Shown here: positions 28,461 to 38,666 of the stretch, piece after piece | Layout of the letters: each line of letters begins with the position of its first letter | Numbering within the stretch: position 1 is the stretch's first letter | Assembly: GCF_914768025.1 (NCBI RefSeq) | Contig: NZ_CAJZCE010000006.1 | Coordinates: 1 to 64,000 of the forward strand | Direction: 5' to 3' | Origin: Snodgrassella gandavensis | GTDB taxonomy: Bacteria > Pseudomonadota > Gammaproteobacteria > Burkholderiales > Neisseriaceae | DNA: 64,000 nt | The notes under the pieces: model-generated | Database searches by the model: none | What the model saw: only the letters and a program-made list of their open reading frames with translations | Told to the model about the DNA's origin: nothing | Translations under genes and position numbers: made by a program

Positions 28461-29249
28461 TTAGGATTTTTGATTCTGCAAAGGATTATCAGAATAAGGC
28501 AAGACGTCATCTTTTAGACTAAATGAAAAGTCTTTGGTACTGATTTCACCAATCGTTTTATCGCTATCATAAAGTGCTATTAAAAAGCCCGCCATTTGAT
28601 CGGCTGTATGAAACTGATTAAACTGTTTTTTATAATCATATTCAAATGTGTTATTTGCTACGTGAGCAAATTCTGTTTCTGTTGCAGCAGGTGCAAGTAC
28701 TTTTGCCACCAATTTGGCTTTAGCCTGCTTTAATTCATGTGCCAATCCCTCGGTAAAGGCATTAACATAAAATTTAGTGGCACAATAGGTAACCGCATTG
28801 GGTACGATTGTATATCCTCCGCGCGATGAAATATTAATAATTTGAGTGCCTGGCTCATTTTGATATTTACTGACATAACGGGTAGAGAGAATTGTTAATG
28901 CTTCAATGTTGAGATGAAGCATGGTTTCTATTTTATCTAAATCTTGATCTTTAACGCTTCCATAATGTCCGAATCCGGCATTATTTATCCACGTTTCGAT
29001 AAAATAGTTTTCTAAATCATCAAACAGCGAATGAGTATTTGTCGCGCTGGATAAATCGCATACTTTAATCACAACCTCTACATTAGCATTAATGCTTGCT
29101 ATTTCTTGCTTTAATGCTTCCAGTTTTTCTTTCCGTCTGGCGATCACAATAAGGTTTTTATCTCGCTTGGCAAAAGCGATGGCTGTTGCATAGCCTATTC
29201 CAGAGCTGGCACCGGTGATAACAGTATATTTATTATCTCTGCTTTTCAT
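28461..29249 (-). CDS. Short-chain dehydrogenase/reductase
   Basis: The 262-residue protein is a classical SDR: nucleotide site TGASSGIGYATAIAF (residues 12-26), NNAGFGHYG, catalytic Ser in INISSRGG and YCATK with Tyr/Lys. The substrate is unknown; it resembles the YqjQ/DltE-like group that often acts on acyl or sugar substrates. AAAGG lies upstream of ATG 29249. It forms a pair with an NAD(P)-binding gene 63 bp upstream on minus, divergent from a LysR regulator. The cassette is more AT-rich than the flanking bio and met genes, suggesting transfer. Confidence 0.85.
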   Translation of the reverse strand: MKSRDNKYTVITGASSGIGYATAIAFAKRDKNLIVIARRKEKLEALKQEIASINANVEVVIKVCDLSSATNTHSLFDDLENYFIETWINNAGFGHYGSVKDQDLDKIETMLHLNIEALTILSTRYVSKYQNEPGTQIINISSRGGYTIVPNAVTYCATKFYVNAFTEGLAHELKQAKAKLVAKVLAPAATETEFAHVANNTFEYDYKKQFNQFHTADQMAGFLIALYDSDKTIGEISTKDFSFSLKDDVLPYSDNPLQNQKS

Positions 29250-29312
29250 ATCTTATTTACCTTTTTAGAATAATTATGATTATTGATTAGTAATATTCAA
29301 ATTTTTAATCAC

Positions 29313-29975
29313 TTATTTCCATGAATTTTCTGGTAATTCGATGTCTCTTTGTGCTTGCTTTAGTGCATCATGTAACTGTTGAACATTTAATGGGAAGCAA
29401 TACGCAGGCTTAGCTCGTTCAAATTTCCAGCTATCAGATAAAAGACCAACATCAACATAATCATAGCCGACATGTTCAAGTAAATTAAAAACAGTTTGTT
29501 TGGCTGCTAAATCATTGCCAGCCACAGGGATTGCTCTTCTATTCAACTTATCATCTGGTTTGGCATCTTTAACAATATCTTTTGCCAGAATTGCATTAAA
29601 GACTTTAACAATTTTGGATTTAGAAAGATGCTGAGCAACCAATTCACTGGTTGTGATTTCATAGTTATCTAATTGCTGAAAATGCCCGTCACGATTAGGA
29701 TAATAGTTCATTGCATCAAGCACTATTTTATTATCCATTAAATTAGCGGGTAGTTGTGAATAATTAATAAATGGAATCGCGATCAAAATAACATTTCCAA
29801 ATTCAATGGCTTCATCTCGACTGCCAATTTGACAACCTATGTTACTGCTCACACTAAATAGTGTATTTTTATCTCGTGAGTTACTTAACATAACTTGATA
29901 GCCTGCCCGCATAAATATAGTCGCATAGGCTTGGCCGACAAATCCTGCACCAATAATACCAATCTTTTTCAGCAT
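29313..29975 (-). CDS. NAD(P)-binding oxidoreductase (F420-dependent NADP reductase-like)
   Basis: The 220-residue protein starts MLKKIGIIGAGFVGQAYA, a Rossmann GxGxxG, followed by SNSRD at the position that selects NADP. The family of NADP-binding coenzyme F420 oxidoreductase-like proteins (DUF2-type reductases) has this layout, with IVKVFNAI and IPVAGND in the middle. F420 itself is not expected in this organism, so the true substrate is unknown. AAGGAAATATT precedes ATG 29975. It is probably cotranscribed with the SDR gene and controlled by the divergent LysR protein 100 bp away. Confidence 0.8.
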   Translation of the reverse strand: MLKKIGIIGAGFVGQAYATIFMRAGYQVMLSNSRDKNTLFSVSSNIGCQIGSRDEAIEFGNVILIAIPFINYSQLPANLMDNKIVLDAMNYYPNRDGHFQQLDNYEITTSELVAQHLSKSKIVKVFNAILAKDIVKDAKPDDKLNRRAIPVAGNDLAAKQTVFNLLEHVGYDYVDVGLLSDSWKFERAKPAYCFPLNVQQLHDALKQAQRDIELPENSWK

Positions 29976-30074
29976 AATATTTCCTTTTTTGGACAGTTAT
30001 TCGTATTATCATTACAAATTAAAACATAATAAATATTGTTATAATTGATTTACTAACAACTTAGAGTTGGCAAT

Positions 30075-30965
30075 ATGGATTTATTTAGATGTATGGAGGC
30101 ATTTGTCTTGACCGTGAAAACCGGTTCTTTTGCGGCGACGTCTATTTCATTAAATACATCGCCACAAATGATCGCTAAATATATTGCATTTTTAGAAAAT
30201 TATTTGGGCTTAAAGCTATTAAATAGAACAACTCGGTCACAAAATCTTACCGAGTTTGGCAAACAATATTATGAAAGATGTTTGTTTATTTTAGGAGAAA
30301 TTAAAGCAACTAAAACGCTTGCACAACAATATAGTGATGAACCGAGGGGAAATTTAAAAATTAGTGCTCCGGTAAGCTACGGACATTTTAATGTAATACT
30401 AGTAATAAGCCATTTTATGAAACGCTATCCAAAAATGAGTGTGGATATTCAATTGAATGATCGCTATGTTGATTTAGTTCAGGAAAATTTTGATATTGTG
30501 TTTCGTGTTGGTGAATTAACTGATTCAGGTTTAATAGCTCGTAGACTAAATCCTTATCAACTCATTTTTGCGGCTTCGCCCAGTTATCTGGCTCAATATG
30601 GTGTGCCATCTGTTCCCAATGATATAAAAAAACATCAGTGCCTGATTTATCAATATGTTAATCCAAGTAAAAAAGATTACCTTTGGCCTTTTACGATTAA
30701 TGGAAAGCTAGTTCACCTTCCCATATCAGGTTCGTTGACAAGCAATGATACTTTGGCGTTAGCAACCGCAGCAATCGAAGGATTAGGTATCACCATGCTA
30801 CCTGAATCTATGCTTAGAGAGGCTATTACACAAAATAAATTACTACCCATATTACAAAATTTTTTACCACCAGCAAGAGAAGTACATTTACTTTATCCTG
30901 CCGACAGGCAACGGCCATCAAAGCTTAATATTTTTATTGAATTTGTGCTTGATTCTATGTCTTAG
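30075..30965 (+). CDS. LysR-family transcriptional regulator
   Basis: The 296-residue protein has an N-terminal winged helix (FRCMEAFVLTVKTGSFAATS to LLNRTTRSQNLTEFG, about residues 4-66) and a substrate-binding domain (NLKISAPVSYGHFNVILVIS onward). It falls in the CrgA/DsdC-like group whose members sit divergent from short-chain dehydrogenases. The 99-bp gap to the NAD(P)-binding gene should hold its operator. Recognition helix residues are SISLNTSPQMIAKYIAFLE, slightly unusual (NTSPQ in place of VSPSAVS). Confidence 0.88.
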   Translation: MDLFRCMEAFVLTVKTGSFAATSISLNTSPQMIAKYIAFLENYLGLKLLNRTTRSQNLTEFGKQYYERCLFILGEIKATKTLAQQYSDEPRGNLKISAPVSYGHFNVILVISHFMKRYPKMSVDIQLNDRYVDLVQENFDIVFRVGELTDSGLIARRLNPYQLIFAASPSYLAQYGVPSVPNDIKKHQCLIYQYVNPSKKDYLWPFTINGKLVHLPISGSLTSNDTLALATAAIEGLGITMLPESMLREAITQNKLLPILQNFLPPAREVHLLYPADRQRPSKLNIFIEFVLDSMS

Positions 30966-31480
30966 GGTCTATTATTCGGTTACATTGATGAATCAATATT
31001 AAGGTCACAATTGATTTTGATTCAGATAATAATTTCTCAATTCAGCCAGAAGTAAAACAACGCTTAAATCGCTTTTTTCACTATATCAACTCATATACCG
31101 TAATGGGCAAAAGGTATAATATATGCATTTTAAATACTTTGTGCCCTATGCTTGATATCGGCTATAACAGGATGCTTTATTAAAGAGCTACAATATTTTC
31201 AGCTTGCAACAATATAATCCTGTACTCAAGCTTGGCGGTGTGTATGCTGGTCTGTTTACCAGTATAGCGAAAGTGGCTTGCATTAAATTAAAGTGGTGGC
31301 TTACATTACATTTTTGTTACGGCTTTATAGCCATCATGTAGCATGACTGTATATTTATTGAGGAAATGTGCCTGAATAATATAGAGGCTTTTATATGTGC
31401 ATTTTATTCCTATGGAATTATTAAATTAATTATTTATTGGTATTTTCCTGAGCGTTAATTTAGCAAGCGGATACAGAAAA
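30966..31480. other. Intergenic, possible gene remnant
   Basis: About 500 bp lie between the LysR gene and the metE terminator. A plus-strand frame around 30998-31181 reads IDFDSDNNFSIQPEVKQRLN and on, but has no start or ribosome site; it may be a relic. Nothing else is visible. Confidence 0.3.
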
Positions 31481-31503
31481 CCGCTCCGGTTGTGCTGGAG
31501 CGG
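31476..31503 (-). terminator. Terminator of metE
   Basis: CCGCTCC (31481-31487) pairs with GGAGCGG (31497-31503). On minus it is followed by TTTTC and lies 27 bp past the metE stop. Confidence 0.8.
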
Positions 31504-31529
31504 CTGAATTATGCTGGACTAAGCGGGGT

Positions 31530-33803
31530 TTAGGCGCTTAATTCGTCGCGCAGTTTTTTGGTTACTTTCACCATCACTTCTAGTGCTGCGGTGGTTTCTG
31601 GCCAGCCACGGGTTTTCAGGCCGCAATCCGGATTTACCCATAAACGCCGTTGGTCGATTACTTTTAGTGCTTTACGCAGCAGGTGTTCTACTTCTGCTTC
31701 GGTAGGTACACGCGGGCTGTGGATATCGTAAACGCCGGGGCCGATGTCATTCGGATAGCTGAATTTCACAAAGGCATCCAGTAATTCCATATCGGAACGT
31801 GAGGTTTCAATGGTAATTACATCGGCATCCATGCTGGCAATGGCGGGCAGTATGTCGTTGAATTCGGAATAGCACATATGGGTGTGAATCTGAGTGCTGT
31901 CGTCGGCATCAGTTGAGGTAAGGCGGAATGATTCACATGCCCAGGCCAGATATTCATCCCATTGTGCACGTTTCAGCGGCAAGGCTTCACGAATGGCTGG
32001 CTCATCAATCTGGATAACGCGGATGCCGGCTTTTTCCAGATCCAGCACTTCGTCGTTCAGTGCCAGCGCAATTTGTTTGCATACCAGACTCAATGGTACG
32101 TCGTTACGCACAAAGCTCCATTTCATCATGGTTACGGGGCCAGTTAACATACCTTTCATCGGCCGTTTGGTCAGAGACTGGGCATAGGCAGACCAGGCAA
32201 CGGTCATGGCTTTGGGGCGTGCAACATCACCAAAAATAATCGGCGGTTTAACGCAGCGGGAACCGTAGCTTTGCACCCAGCCATACTGGGTGAAGCAGTA
32301 GCCATCCAGTTGCTCACCAAAGTATTCCACCATATCGTTGCGCTCGGCTTCGCCATGCACCAGTACATCGATATCCAGTTGTTCTTGCTGTTTAACACAG
32401 TAGGCAATGTCTTTTTTCATGGCAGCTTCGTAATCAGCCGCACTCAGTTCGCCCTTTTTAAAGGCTGCACGTGCCTGACGGATTTCCTGAGTTTGTGGGA
32501 ATGAACCAATGGTCGTGGTTGGCAGCAAAGGCAGATTCATCCATGCCTGCTGTTTTTCAATCCGCTGTGCAAACGGGCTGTGGCGTTGGTCGGCATGAGC
32601 GCGCAGGCTGGCTACGCGCTCTGCCACCTTGTCATTATGAATCAGTTTGCTGGTTTTGCGTCCGGCAGCCGCCGCATCGGAAGCAGCAAGCGCTTCTTGT
32701 ACGGTGTCTTTACCGTGTGCCAGTGCCTGTTTGATGATGCCCAGTTCCTGCAATTTCTGGGCAGCAAAGGCAAGCCAGTTTCTGATTTCGGGGTTAAGTT
32801 TCTCTTCTACGCTTAAATCCTGCGGACTGTGTAACAGTGAACAGCTCGGGGCAATCCACAAATTGTTGCCTAGCTGGGTAGCAACTGGTGCGAGTAAATC
32901 AATCACTTCACGCAGATTGGCACGCCAGACGTTGCGTCCGTCAATCAGGCCAACAGACAGTACTTTGTTTTCCGGCCATGCATTGGCAAATTCGGCCAGT
33001 TGTTCCGGTGCACGTACGCAATCGATATGTACGCCGTTTACTGGCAGGCTTTTGAGTAAATTAAGATGTTCGGCAACACTGCCAAAATAAGTGCCGATAA
33101 TGATGCGTGTACCGGTGATGGCCAGTTCCTGATAGGTAGGTGCGAAAGCATCCAGCCATTCGCGGGTAATATCGACGGCAAGAATCGGTTCGTCAATCTG
33201 AATCCAGTCGACACCGGCATTGGCCAGTTCACGTAAAAGTTTCTGGTATTCAGGCAACAGGCGCGGCAATAATTGCAGCCGGTTATGGCCGGCATCTTTT
33301 TCTTTACCCAGCCATAATAGGGTAAGCGGGCCTACCAAAGTGGGTTTGATATCGTGACCGGTGGCTTTGGCTTCTTCTATCTGGGCAATCAGGTTGGCTG
33401 CGTTGGCTTTGAAGCTGGTATCCTGATGCCATTCTGGCACGATGTAGTGATAGTTGGTATCAAACCATTTGGTCATTTCCATAGCTACCTGAGTAGCATT
33501 ACCGCGTGCCAGTTCGAAATACTGGCTTAGTGTCAGCTTGGCTGCATCAAAACCGAAGCGTGCGGGAATAGCTCCGAGTGCACACAGGGTATCCAGTACG
33601 TGGTCATAATAGGAAAAATCACCTACAGGCAGCAAGTCTGCGCCGGCAGCAATCTGGGTAGCCCAGTTTTTCTGGCGGATATCAGCAGCAGTCTGGCGCA
33701 GCTCGGCTTCACTTTTGCTACCTTTCCAGAAGGCTTCAACTGCAAATTTTAGTTCGCGCTTGGCTCCAACACGTGGATAACCAGACAGATGGAATGTATT
33801 CAT
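31530..33803 (-). CDS. metE: Cobalamin-independent methionine synthase
   Basis: MetE transfers the methyl group of 5-methyltetrahydropteroyltri-glutamate to homocysteine. The 757-residue protein has both TIM barrels; zinc ligands are visible as His and Cys in THMCYSEF, Glu in VITIETSRS and Cys in [12 protein letters not shown]. The start [19 protein letters not shown] and the linker [14 protein letters not shown] are diagnostic. It is divergent from metR with 296 bp between starts, the classic arrangement in which MetR with homocysteine activates metE. A terminator follows. Confidence 0.97.
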   Translation of the reverse strand: MNTFHLSGYPRVGAKRELKFAVEAFWKGSKSEAELRQTAADIRQKNWATQIAAGADLLPVGDFSYYDHVLDTLCALGAIPARFGFDAAKLTLSQYFELARGNATQVAMEMTKWFDTNYHYIVPEWHQDTSFKANAANLIAQIEEAKATGHDIKPTLVGPLTLLWLGKEKDAGHNRLQLLPRLLPEYQKLLRELANAGVDWIQIDEPILAVDITREWLDAFAPTYQELAITGTRIIIGTYFGSVAEHLNLLKSLPVNGVHIDCVRAPEQLAEFANAWPENKVLSVGLIDGRNVWRANLREVIDLLAPVATQLGNNLWIAPSCSLLHSPQDLSVEEKLNPEIRNWLAFAAQKLQELGIIKQALAHGKDTVQEALAASDAAAAGRKTSKLIHNDKVAERVASLRAHADQRHSPFAQRIEKQQAWMNLPLLPTTTIGSFPQTQEIRQARAAFKKGELSAADYEAAMKKDIAYCVKQQEQLDIDVLVHGEAERNDMVEYFGEQLDGYCFTQYGWVQSYGSRCVKPPIIFGDVARPKAMTVAWSAYAQSLTKRPMKGMLTGPVTMMKWSFVRNDVPLSLVCKQIALALNDEVLDLEKAGIRVIQIDEPAIREALPLKRAQWDEYLAWACESFRLTSTDADDSTQIHTHMCYSEFNDILPAIASMDADVITIETSRSDMELLDAFVKFSYPNDIGPGVYDIHSPRVPTEAEVEHLLRKALKVIDQRRLWVNPDCGLKTRGWPETTAALEVMVKVTKKLRDELSA

Positions 33804-33895
33804 ATTTATTTCTCCCTATCGATGATGAATTTCAATATTTATCAGTGTGCGTGAGTTATGACATGACCACAAGCGATAAATTTTGCAGTTATGTA

Positions 33896-33908
33896 TGAAT
33901 ATTTTTAA
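33896..33908. promoter_or_regulatory. Possible MetR binding site
   Basis: TGAATATTTTTAA in the metE-metR gap matches the MetR consensus TGAAnnnnnTTCA except for one base. It is placed 93 bp upstream of the metE start. This is only a near match in an AT-rich stretch. Confidence 0.3.
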
Positions 33909-34099
33909 TACTGCATTTCAGCACAATGCAATGCGAGAATGTGATATGGTATGTAAGCGTCTAGTCTGGAAACAGATAAGTGGCTATCCGCAAGGTGATA
34001 ATTATGTTAGCCATACAATTTTTGTTTATAAACAATGCGGCTGTTTATGAATTTTTTAACTTGTGTTTGTAGTTAAAATGCTAATCAAGGGTGGAAAAC

Positions 34100-35032
34100 A
34101 TGGAGTCGATTATTGAACTGCGTCATTTACGCACTTTGCTGGCTCTGGAAGAAACCGGTAGTGTCTCAATGGCTGCCAAGCGGGTTTTTTTGACCCAGTC
34201 TGCGCTGTCACATCAGATTCGTGTTCTGGAACAATTTTATGGCACTCCGCTGTTTGAGCGTAAATCCAACCCAATTCACTTTACACCGGTTGGGGTGCGT
34301 CTGTTGCAACTGGCACGTGAAATTACGCCACTGGTAACGGTAGCCGAGCTGGATATGGCGCAGATTATTGAGGGGGAAGCAGGGGAGCTGCGTGTAGCGG
34401 TGGAATGTCACACCTGTTTTGACTGGCTGATGCCTGCTATGGATGCTTTCCGGCCACTGTGGCCGAAAGTGGAGCTGGATATTGTGTCCGGCTTTCAGGC
34501 AGACCCAGTGGGGCTGTTGCTGACTCATCGGGCTGATCTGGCGATTGTGTCTGAATATGCACCACAGCCGGGTATTATTTTTCAACCGCTGTTTGCCTAT
34601 GAAATGGTGGGTATTTGTGCCAAGGATCATCCACTGGCTGCTAAAAGCGTATGGCAGGCACAGGATTTTGTGGATGAAACACTTATCACTTATCCGGTAC
34701 CAGACGATATGCTGGATTTACTGCGCAAGGTATTAAAACCAGCAGGTGTGCAGCCCGCGCGGCGCAACAGTGAGTTAACCATTGCCATTATCCAACTGGT
34801 ATCAAGCCGGCGTGGTATTGCTGCCTTGCCTTACTGGACGGTAATGCCCTATCTGGAAAAGGGCTATGTGGTCGCGCGGCAGATTGGCGATATACCGCTG
34901 CAAAGTGAGCTATATGCAGCCATACGTGAATCTGACGGTAATAAAAGCTATCTGGATAATTTCTGCCAAATTGTACGCGAGCGCAGTTTTGCTGATTTAC
35001 CGGGGCTCAGCCCGCTCAGTACACCAGATTAA
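34100..35032 (+). CDS. metR: LysR-family methionine regulator MetR
   Basis: MetR activates metE, with homocysteine as co-effector. The 310-residue protein aligns well from memory with E. coli MetR: LRHLRTLLALEETGSVSMAA, TQSALSHQIRVLE, FERKSNPIHFTPVG, VECHTCFDWLMPA, ADLAIVSE and the C-terminal RRGIAALPYW. ATG 34100 with AAGGGTGG upstream was chosen over GTG 34091. It is divergent from metE, and a hydratase-fold gene follows at 39 bp on the same strand. Confidence 0.94.
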   Translation: MESIIELRHLRTLLALEETGSVSMAAKRVFLTQSALSHQIRVLEQFYGTPLFERKSNPIHFTPVGVRLLQLAREITPLVTVAELDMAQIIEGEAGELRVAVECHTCFDWLMPAMDAFRPLWPKVELDIVSGFQADPVGLLLTHRADLAIVSEYAPQPGIIFQPLFAYEMVGICAKDHPLAAKSVWQAQDFVDETLITYPVPDDMLDLLRKVLKPAGVQPARRNSELTIAIIQLVSSRRGIAALPYWTVMPYLEKGYVVARQIGDIPLQSELYAAIRESDGNKSYLDNFCQIVRERSFADLPGLSPLSTPD

Positions 35033-35071
35033 TCTGTACTGGGGATTCTGATCGGTACAACAAGGAGCAGG

Positions 35072-35848
35072 ATGGATTATCAGAAACTGGCTGCATCTTT
35101 GCTACAGGCGTATGAACAACAGCAGCCATTAAGCATGCTCAACTATACCGAAAGTGTGCGTGATATAAATGATGCCTATCAGATACAGCATATGTTTACT
35201 GCTGGCAAGACTACGCCTTTGGGCGGCTATAAAATTTCTCTAACCAATAAAATTACCCAAATGCTGCTCCGCATGGACGAACCATTGTATGGGCAGCTAG
35301 AACATCGCCAGATATTGCGTGCACCGGCCACGCTGTCACTGGCACAGATGAATGCGCCACTGATTGAAGCCGAGCTGGGTTTTATTGCCAAAACTGATTT
35401 AAGCTACGGTATAAGCGACGCAGATTTGTTAAAGCGTGTCTGGGTAACCGGCTGTATGGAAATTCCCGACTCTCGCTTTGCACACTGGTTTCCGGCGCTG
35501 AATAAATATCTGATTGTAGCTGATGGTGCAGTAGGTGGTTATATTGTCTACGGTGACCATATTGACGGCCATGATTTACAGGTAGATGAACTGAGCGATA
35601 TTCAGGTTGAGCTTACTCTGGATAACCAGACAGTGATCACTGCTCAGGCCAGTGCGGTGATGGGCAATCCACTGTATGCTTTGCAATGGTTGCTGAAAAA
35701 GCTGGCTGAGCATGGCCTGAGTTTACATGCAGGCGAGGTAGTATCTTCCGGTGCCTTTTTTCTGACCCATAAGCTGGTGGCGGGGGAATACAGTGCTCAT
35801 TTTACTGGCGCCATCAACCAGAGTTTAACCCTGCATGTATTGCCCTGA
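35072..35848 (+). CDS. 2-keto-4-pentenoate hydratase-like (FAH-fold) protein
   Basis: The 258-residue protein resembles 2-keto-4-pentenoate hydratases and 4-oxalocrotonate decarboxylases (MhpD/DmpH group). It has an N-terminal helical part with DINDAYQIQHM, GGYKISLTNK, and the metal-binding stretch IEAELGFIAK with acidic residues Glu-x-Glu. GEVVSSGAFF is the conserved C-terminal glycine motif. These enzymes act in aromatic meta-cleavage pathways, but no other pathway genes are present, so its substrate here is unknown. AAGGAGCAGG precedes ATG 35072. It is likely cotranscribed with metR. Confidence 0.8.
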   Translation: MDYQKLAASLLQAYEQQQPLSMLNYTESVRDINDAYQIQHMFTAGKTTPLGGYKISLTNKITQMLLRMDEPLYGQLEHRQILRAPATLSLAQMNAPLIEAELGFIAKTDLSYGISDADLLKRVWVTGCMEIPDSRFAHWFPALNKYLIVADGAVGGYIVYGDHIDGHDLQVDELSDIQVELTLDNQTVITAQASAVMGNPLYALQWLLKKLAEHGLSLHAGEVVSSGAFFLTHKLVAGEYSAHFTGAINQSLTLHVLP

Positions 35849-35973
35849 TTTGGCTTAGCGCGCTCAAACAGCAGAGTAAGCGTTATTATTCAGTTATTTA
35901 AATATTCACACCCTAGGCTATAGGCATATTTTTCACAGCGCTTTTTCGGCCTTAATCAGCTACAATAAGCACT

Positions 35974-38193
35974 ATGGAAATTTTATCTTCTGCTGGCCTG
36001 CTGGCCGGCCTTAATAGTGAACAATTATCAGCCGTAACTTGGCCTGCGCAACCTGCGCTGGTGCTAGCAGGGGCTGGAAGTGGTAAAACCCGAGTTTTAA
36101 CCACCCGTATTGCCTGGTTGTTGCAGACTGGTCAGGCCAGTGTACACAGCATTCTGGCCGTGACCTTTACCAATAAAGCGGCCAAGGAAATGCAATTGCG
36201 CCTGAGTGCGCTATTGCCATTTTCAGTACGCGCAATGTGGCTGGGTACTTTTCATGGCCTGTGCCATCGCTTTTTGCGCCTGCACTATCAGGAAGCCGGC
36301 TTGCCGAAAACATTCCAGATACTTGATATTGGCGACCAACTGGCTGTAGTAAAGCGTTTGCTCAAACAACTGAATATTGCCGATGAAGTAATTGCACCGC
36401 GCAGTTTGCAGGGATTTATTAATGCGCAAAAAGAAAATGGCCTGCGTGCTTCCCGTTTGACGGCACACGACCCGCATCAACGGCTGATGATTGAATGCTA
36501 TGCTGCTTACGATAGCCTGTGCCAGAATGAAGGTGTGGTGGATTTTGCTGAGCTGATGTTGCGCAGTTATGAAATTCTGCAAAGCAATGAAGTACTGCGC
36601 AGCCATTACCAAAATCGTTTTAATCATGTTCTGATTGATGAATTTCAGGATACAAACAAATTACAGTATGCCTGGTTGAAACTGCTTGCCGGAGAACACG
36701 CAGCAGTTTTTGCCGTCGGTGACGATGACCAGAGTATTTACCGCTTTCGCGGCGCCGAAGTCGCGAATATGACGCGTTTTTTACACGAATTCGGTGTAAG
36801 CGAACCCATCCGGCTGGAACAGAATTACCGTTCCGTAGGCAATATCCTTACCGCAGCCAATGCCGTGATTGCACATAATGCCAGCCGTCTGGGCAAAAAT
36901 CTGCACACAGAAGCGGGTAGCGGTGAAAAAATCCGCGTGCTGCAGGCAATCAATGATATAGAAGAAGCCCAGTTTGTGGTTGATGAAGTCAAGGCTTTAC
37001 ACCGTGAAGGGCTGGATTACATGCAGATGGCGGTGCTTTATCGCAGTAATGCTCAATCCCGCGTGCTGGAACAGGCGCTATTTCGTGCCGGCATACCCTA
37101 TAAAATTTACGGCGGTTTACGCTTTTATGAGCGTCAGGAAATCAAGCATGCACTGGCTTATCTGCGGCTGGCGGTCAATCCCAATGATGATAATGCATTA
37201 TTGCGGGTAATCAATGTACCCGCACGCGGTATCGGCGCACGCAGCATTGAAAATATACAGGCGGCAGCCAATGAAACCAGTATTTCGCTGTGGCAGGCCG
37301 CCACCAGTCTGGCCGCCAAGAACAGTAAAATTGCCGCTTTTGTGCACCTGATTGAAAATTTGCAGGCACAGGCTGCGCAAGTTTCCCTGCCGGAGCTGAT
37401 GGCCGCAGCCATTTATGATAGTGGCCTGATGGAATATTACCGCACCCAGAAAGGTGAGCAGCAGGAGCGTATCAATAATCTGGAAGAATTACTGAATGCT
37501 GCCGTGGCATTCAAACCACAGGAATCCGGTTTTGATATTGAGCCAGAATATGATGAAAACGATCCGTTATTCGCCGTACTGTCCTTTTTAAGTACAGCCT
37601 CACTGGAAGCAGGTGAGCATCAGGCCGGGCAGGGCGAAGATGCCTTGCAGTTAATGACAGTGCATGCGGCCAAAGGGCTGGAATTCGATGGTGTATTTCT
37701 CACGGGTCTGGAAGAAGGTTTGTTCCCGAGTGAATACAGCATGGCAGAGCGGGACGGGCTGGAAGAAGAACGCCGCCTGATGTATGTAGCCATTACCAGA
37801 GCACGCAAACGCCTGTATTTAACTATGGCGGAACAGCGCCTGTTACACGGGCAAACTCACTTTGCCTTGCCGTCACGCTTTGTGGATGAAATACCTGAGG
37901 TAGTGCTGCAATATCTGTCAGCACATAAAAACGCTCTGGTAAGCAGACAACAGACGACACAGCGCACCAATCCGTTTCACAGTCGCAGCAAACTGGCAGA
38001 AACACCAGCCAGTACTGATTTTGACGGGTTCCAGCTCGGACAGAATGTTCACCATGAACGTTTTGGTACTGGCGTGATTATAGACGCTACCCACAAGGCT
38101 GAAGGCGCACGTCTGACTATTAATTTCGGCAAACAGGGGATTAAAGAGCTGGATACCGTATTTGCCAAAAGCAAGCTAACCATTATTTCTTAA
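35974..38193 (+). CDS. uvrD: DNA helicase II UvrD
   Basis: UvrD is the 3'-5' SF1A helicase of nucleotide excision and mismatch repair. The 739-residue protein starts GLNSEQLSAVTWPAQPALVL with the Q-motif, Walker A AGAGSGKT (32-39), TFTNKAAKEM, Walker B LIDEFQDTN, DDDQSIYRFRGA, motif IV RLEQNYRS, VHAAKGLEFDGVF and YVAITRARKRLYL. The C-terminal Tudor-like domain, GQNVHHERFGTGVI, is the part that binds RNA polymerase or MutL in UvrD/PcrA. No strong ribosome site is seen before ATG 35974. It is followed at 53 bp by a HIT gene. Confidence 0.95.
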   Translation: MEILSSAGLLAGLNSEQLSAVTWPAQPALVLAGAGSGKTRVLTTRIAWLLQTGQASVHSILAVTFTNKAAKEMQLRLSALLPFSVRAMWLGTFHGLCHRFLRLHYQEAGLPKTFQILDIGDQLAVVKRLLKQLNIADEVIAPRSLQGFINAQKENGLRASRLTAHDPHQRLMIECYAAYDSLCQNEGVVDFAELMLRSYEILQSNEVLRSHYQNRFNHVLIDEFQDTNKLQYAWLKLLAGEHAAVFAVGDDDQSIYRFRGAEVANMTRFLHEFGVSEPIRLEQNYRSVGNILTAANAVIAHNASRLGKNLHTEAGSGEKIRVLQAINDIEEAQFVVDEVKALHREGLDYMQMAVLYRSNAQSRVLEQALFRAGIPYKIYGGLRFYERQEIKHALAYLRLAVNPNDDNALLRVINVPARGIGARSIENIQAAANETSISLWQAATSLAAKNSKIAAFVHLIENLQAQAAQVSLPELMAAAIYDSGLMEYYRTQKGEQQERINNLEELLNAAVAFKPQESGFDIEPEYDENDPLFAVLSFLSTASLEAGEHQAGQGEDALQLMTVHAAKGLEFDGVFLTGLEEGLFPSEYSMAERDGLEEERRLMYVAITRARKRLYLTMAEQRLLHGQTHFALPSRFVDEIPEVVLQYLSAHKNALVSRQQTTQRTNPFHSRSKLAETPASTDFDGFQLGQNVHHERFGTGVIIDATHKAEGARLTINFGKQGIKELDTVFAKSKLTIIS

Positions 38194-38246
38194 ACCGTTG
38201 CTCAGGCAACAGCTAGTAAGCAAACAGGCCTGAGAGGAGACAGACA

Positions 38247-38666
38247 ATGCAACAATATGACCGTAACAATATATTTGCGCGAATTATCCGCGGCGAAATT
38301 CCCTGCCATAAAGTCTATGAAGACGCACAGACACTGGCCTTTATGGACGTGATGCCACAGGCACGTGGCCACGTGCTGGTGATTCCGAAATGCGAAGCAG
38401 TCGAGTTAACCGATATGCCGCAAGACTATCTTGTTGCGGTATTCAGTGCAGCCAAGAAAATCATTGGTGCACAACGTAAAGTTTTACACCGCGATGGTGT
38501 TGTGCAGTTACAGCTATCTGGTGAGCAGGCTGGCCAATCTGTATTTCATTATCATATCCATTTAATTCCCGGCCATATTCATGAATTGGGAAAACACGAA
38601 AGCGTGGCTGCTGATCAGGCAGAACTGGCACAACTGGCGGCACAATTACGCACCGAGCTGGCCTGA
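38247..38666 (+). CDS. HIT-family nucleotide hydrolase
   Basis: The 139-residue protein belongs to the histidine triad family: N-terminal NIFARIIRGEIPCHKVYED, then FMDVMPQARGHVLVIPK, and the catalytic triad HYHIHLIPGH with His-x-His-x-His. Members split AMP from amino or phosphate groups (HinT or HIT-like). The protein is longer than HinT and nearer the Hit/YcfF-like branch, so no symbol is given. AGGAG precedes ATG 38247. It is probably transcribed with uvrD. Confidence 0.9.
   Translation: MQQYDRNNIFARIIRGEIPCHKVYEDAQTLAFMDVMPQARGHVLVIPKCEAVELTDMPQDYLVAVFSAAKKIIGAQRKVLHRDGVVQLQLSGEQAGQSVFHYHIHLIPGHIHELGKHESVAADQAELAQLAAQLRTELA

Noticed and set aside
33804-34099. Riboswitch upstream of metE
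   Set aside because: No cobalamin, SAM or other riboswitch core was seen; MetR control suffices.
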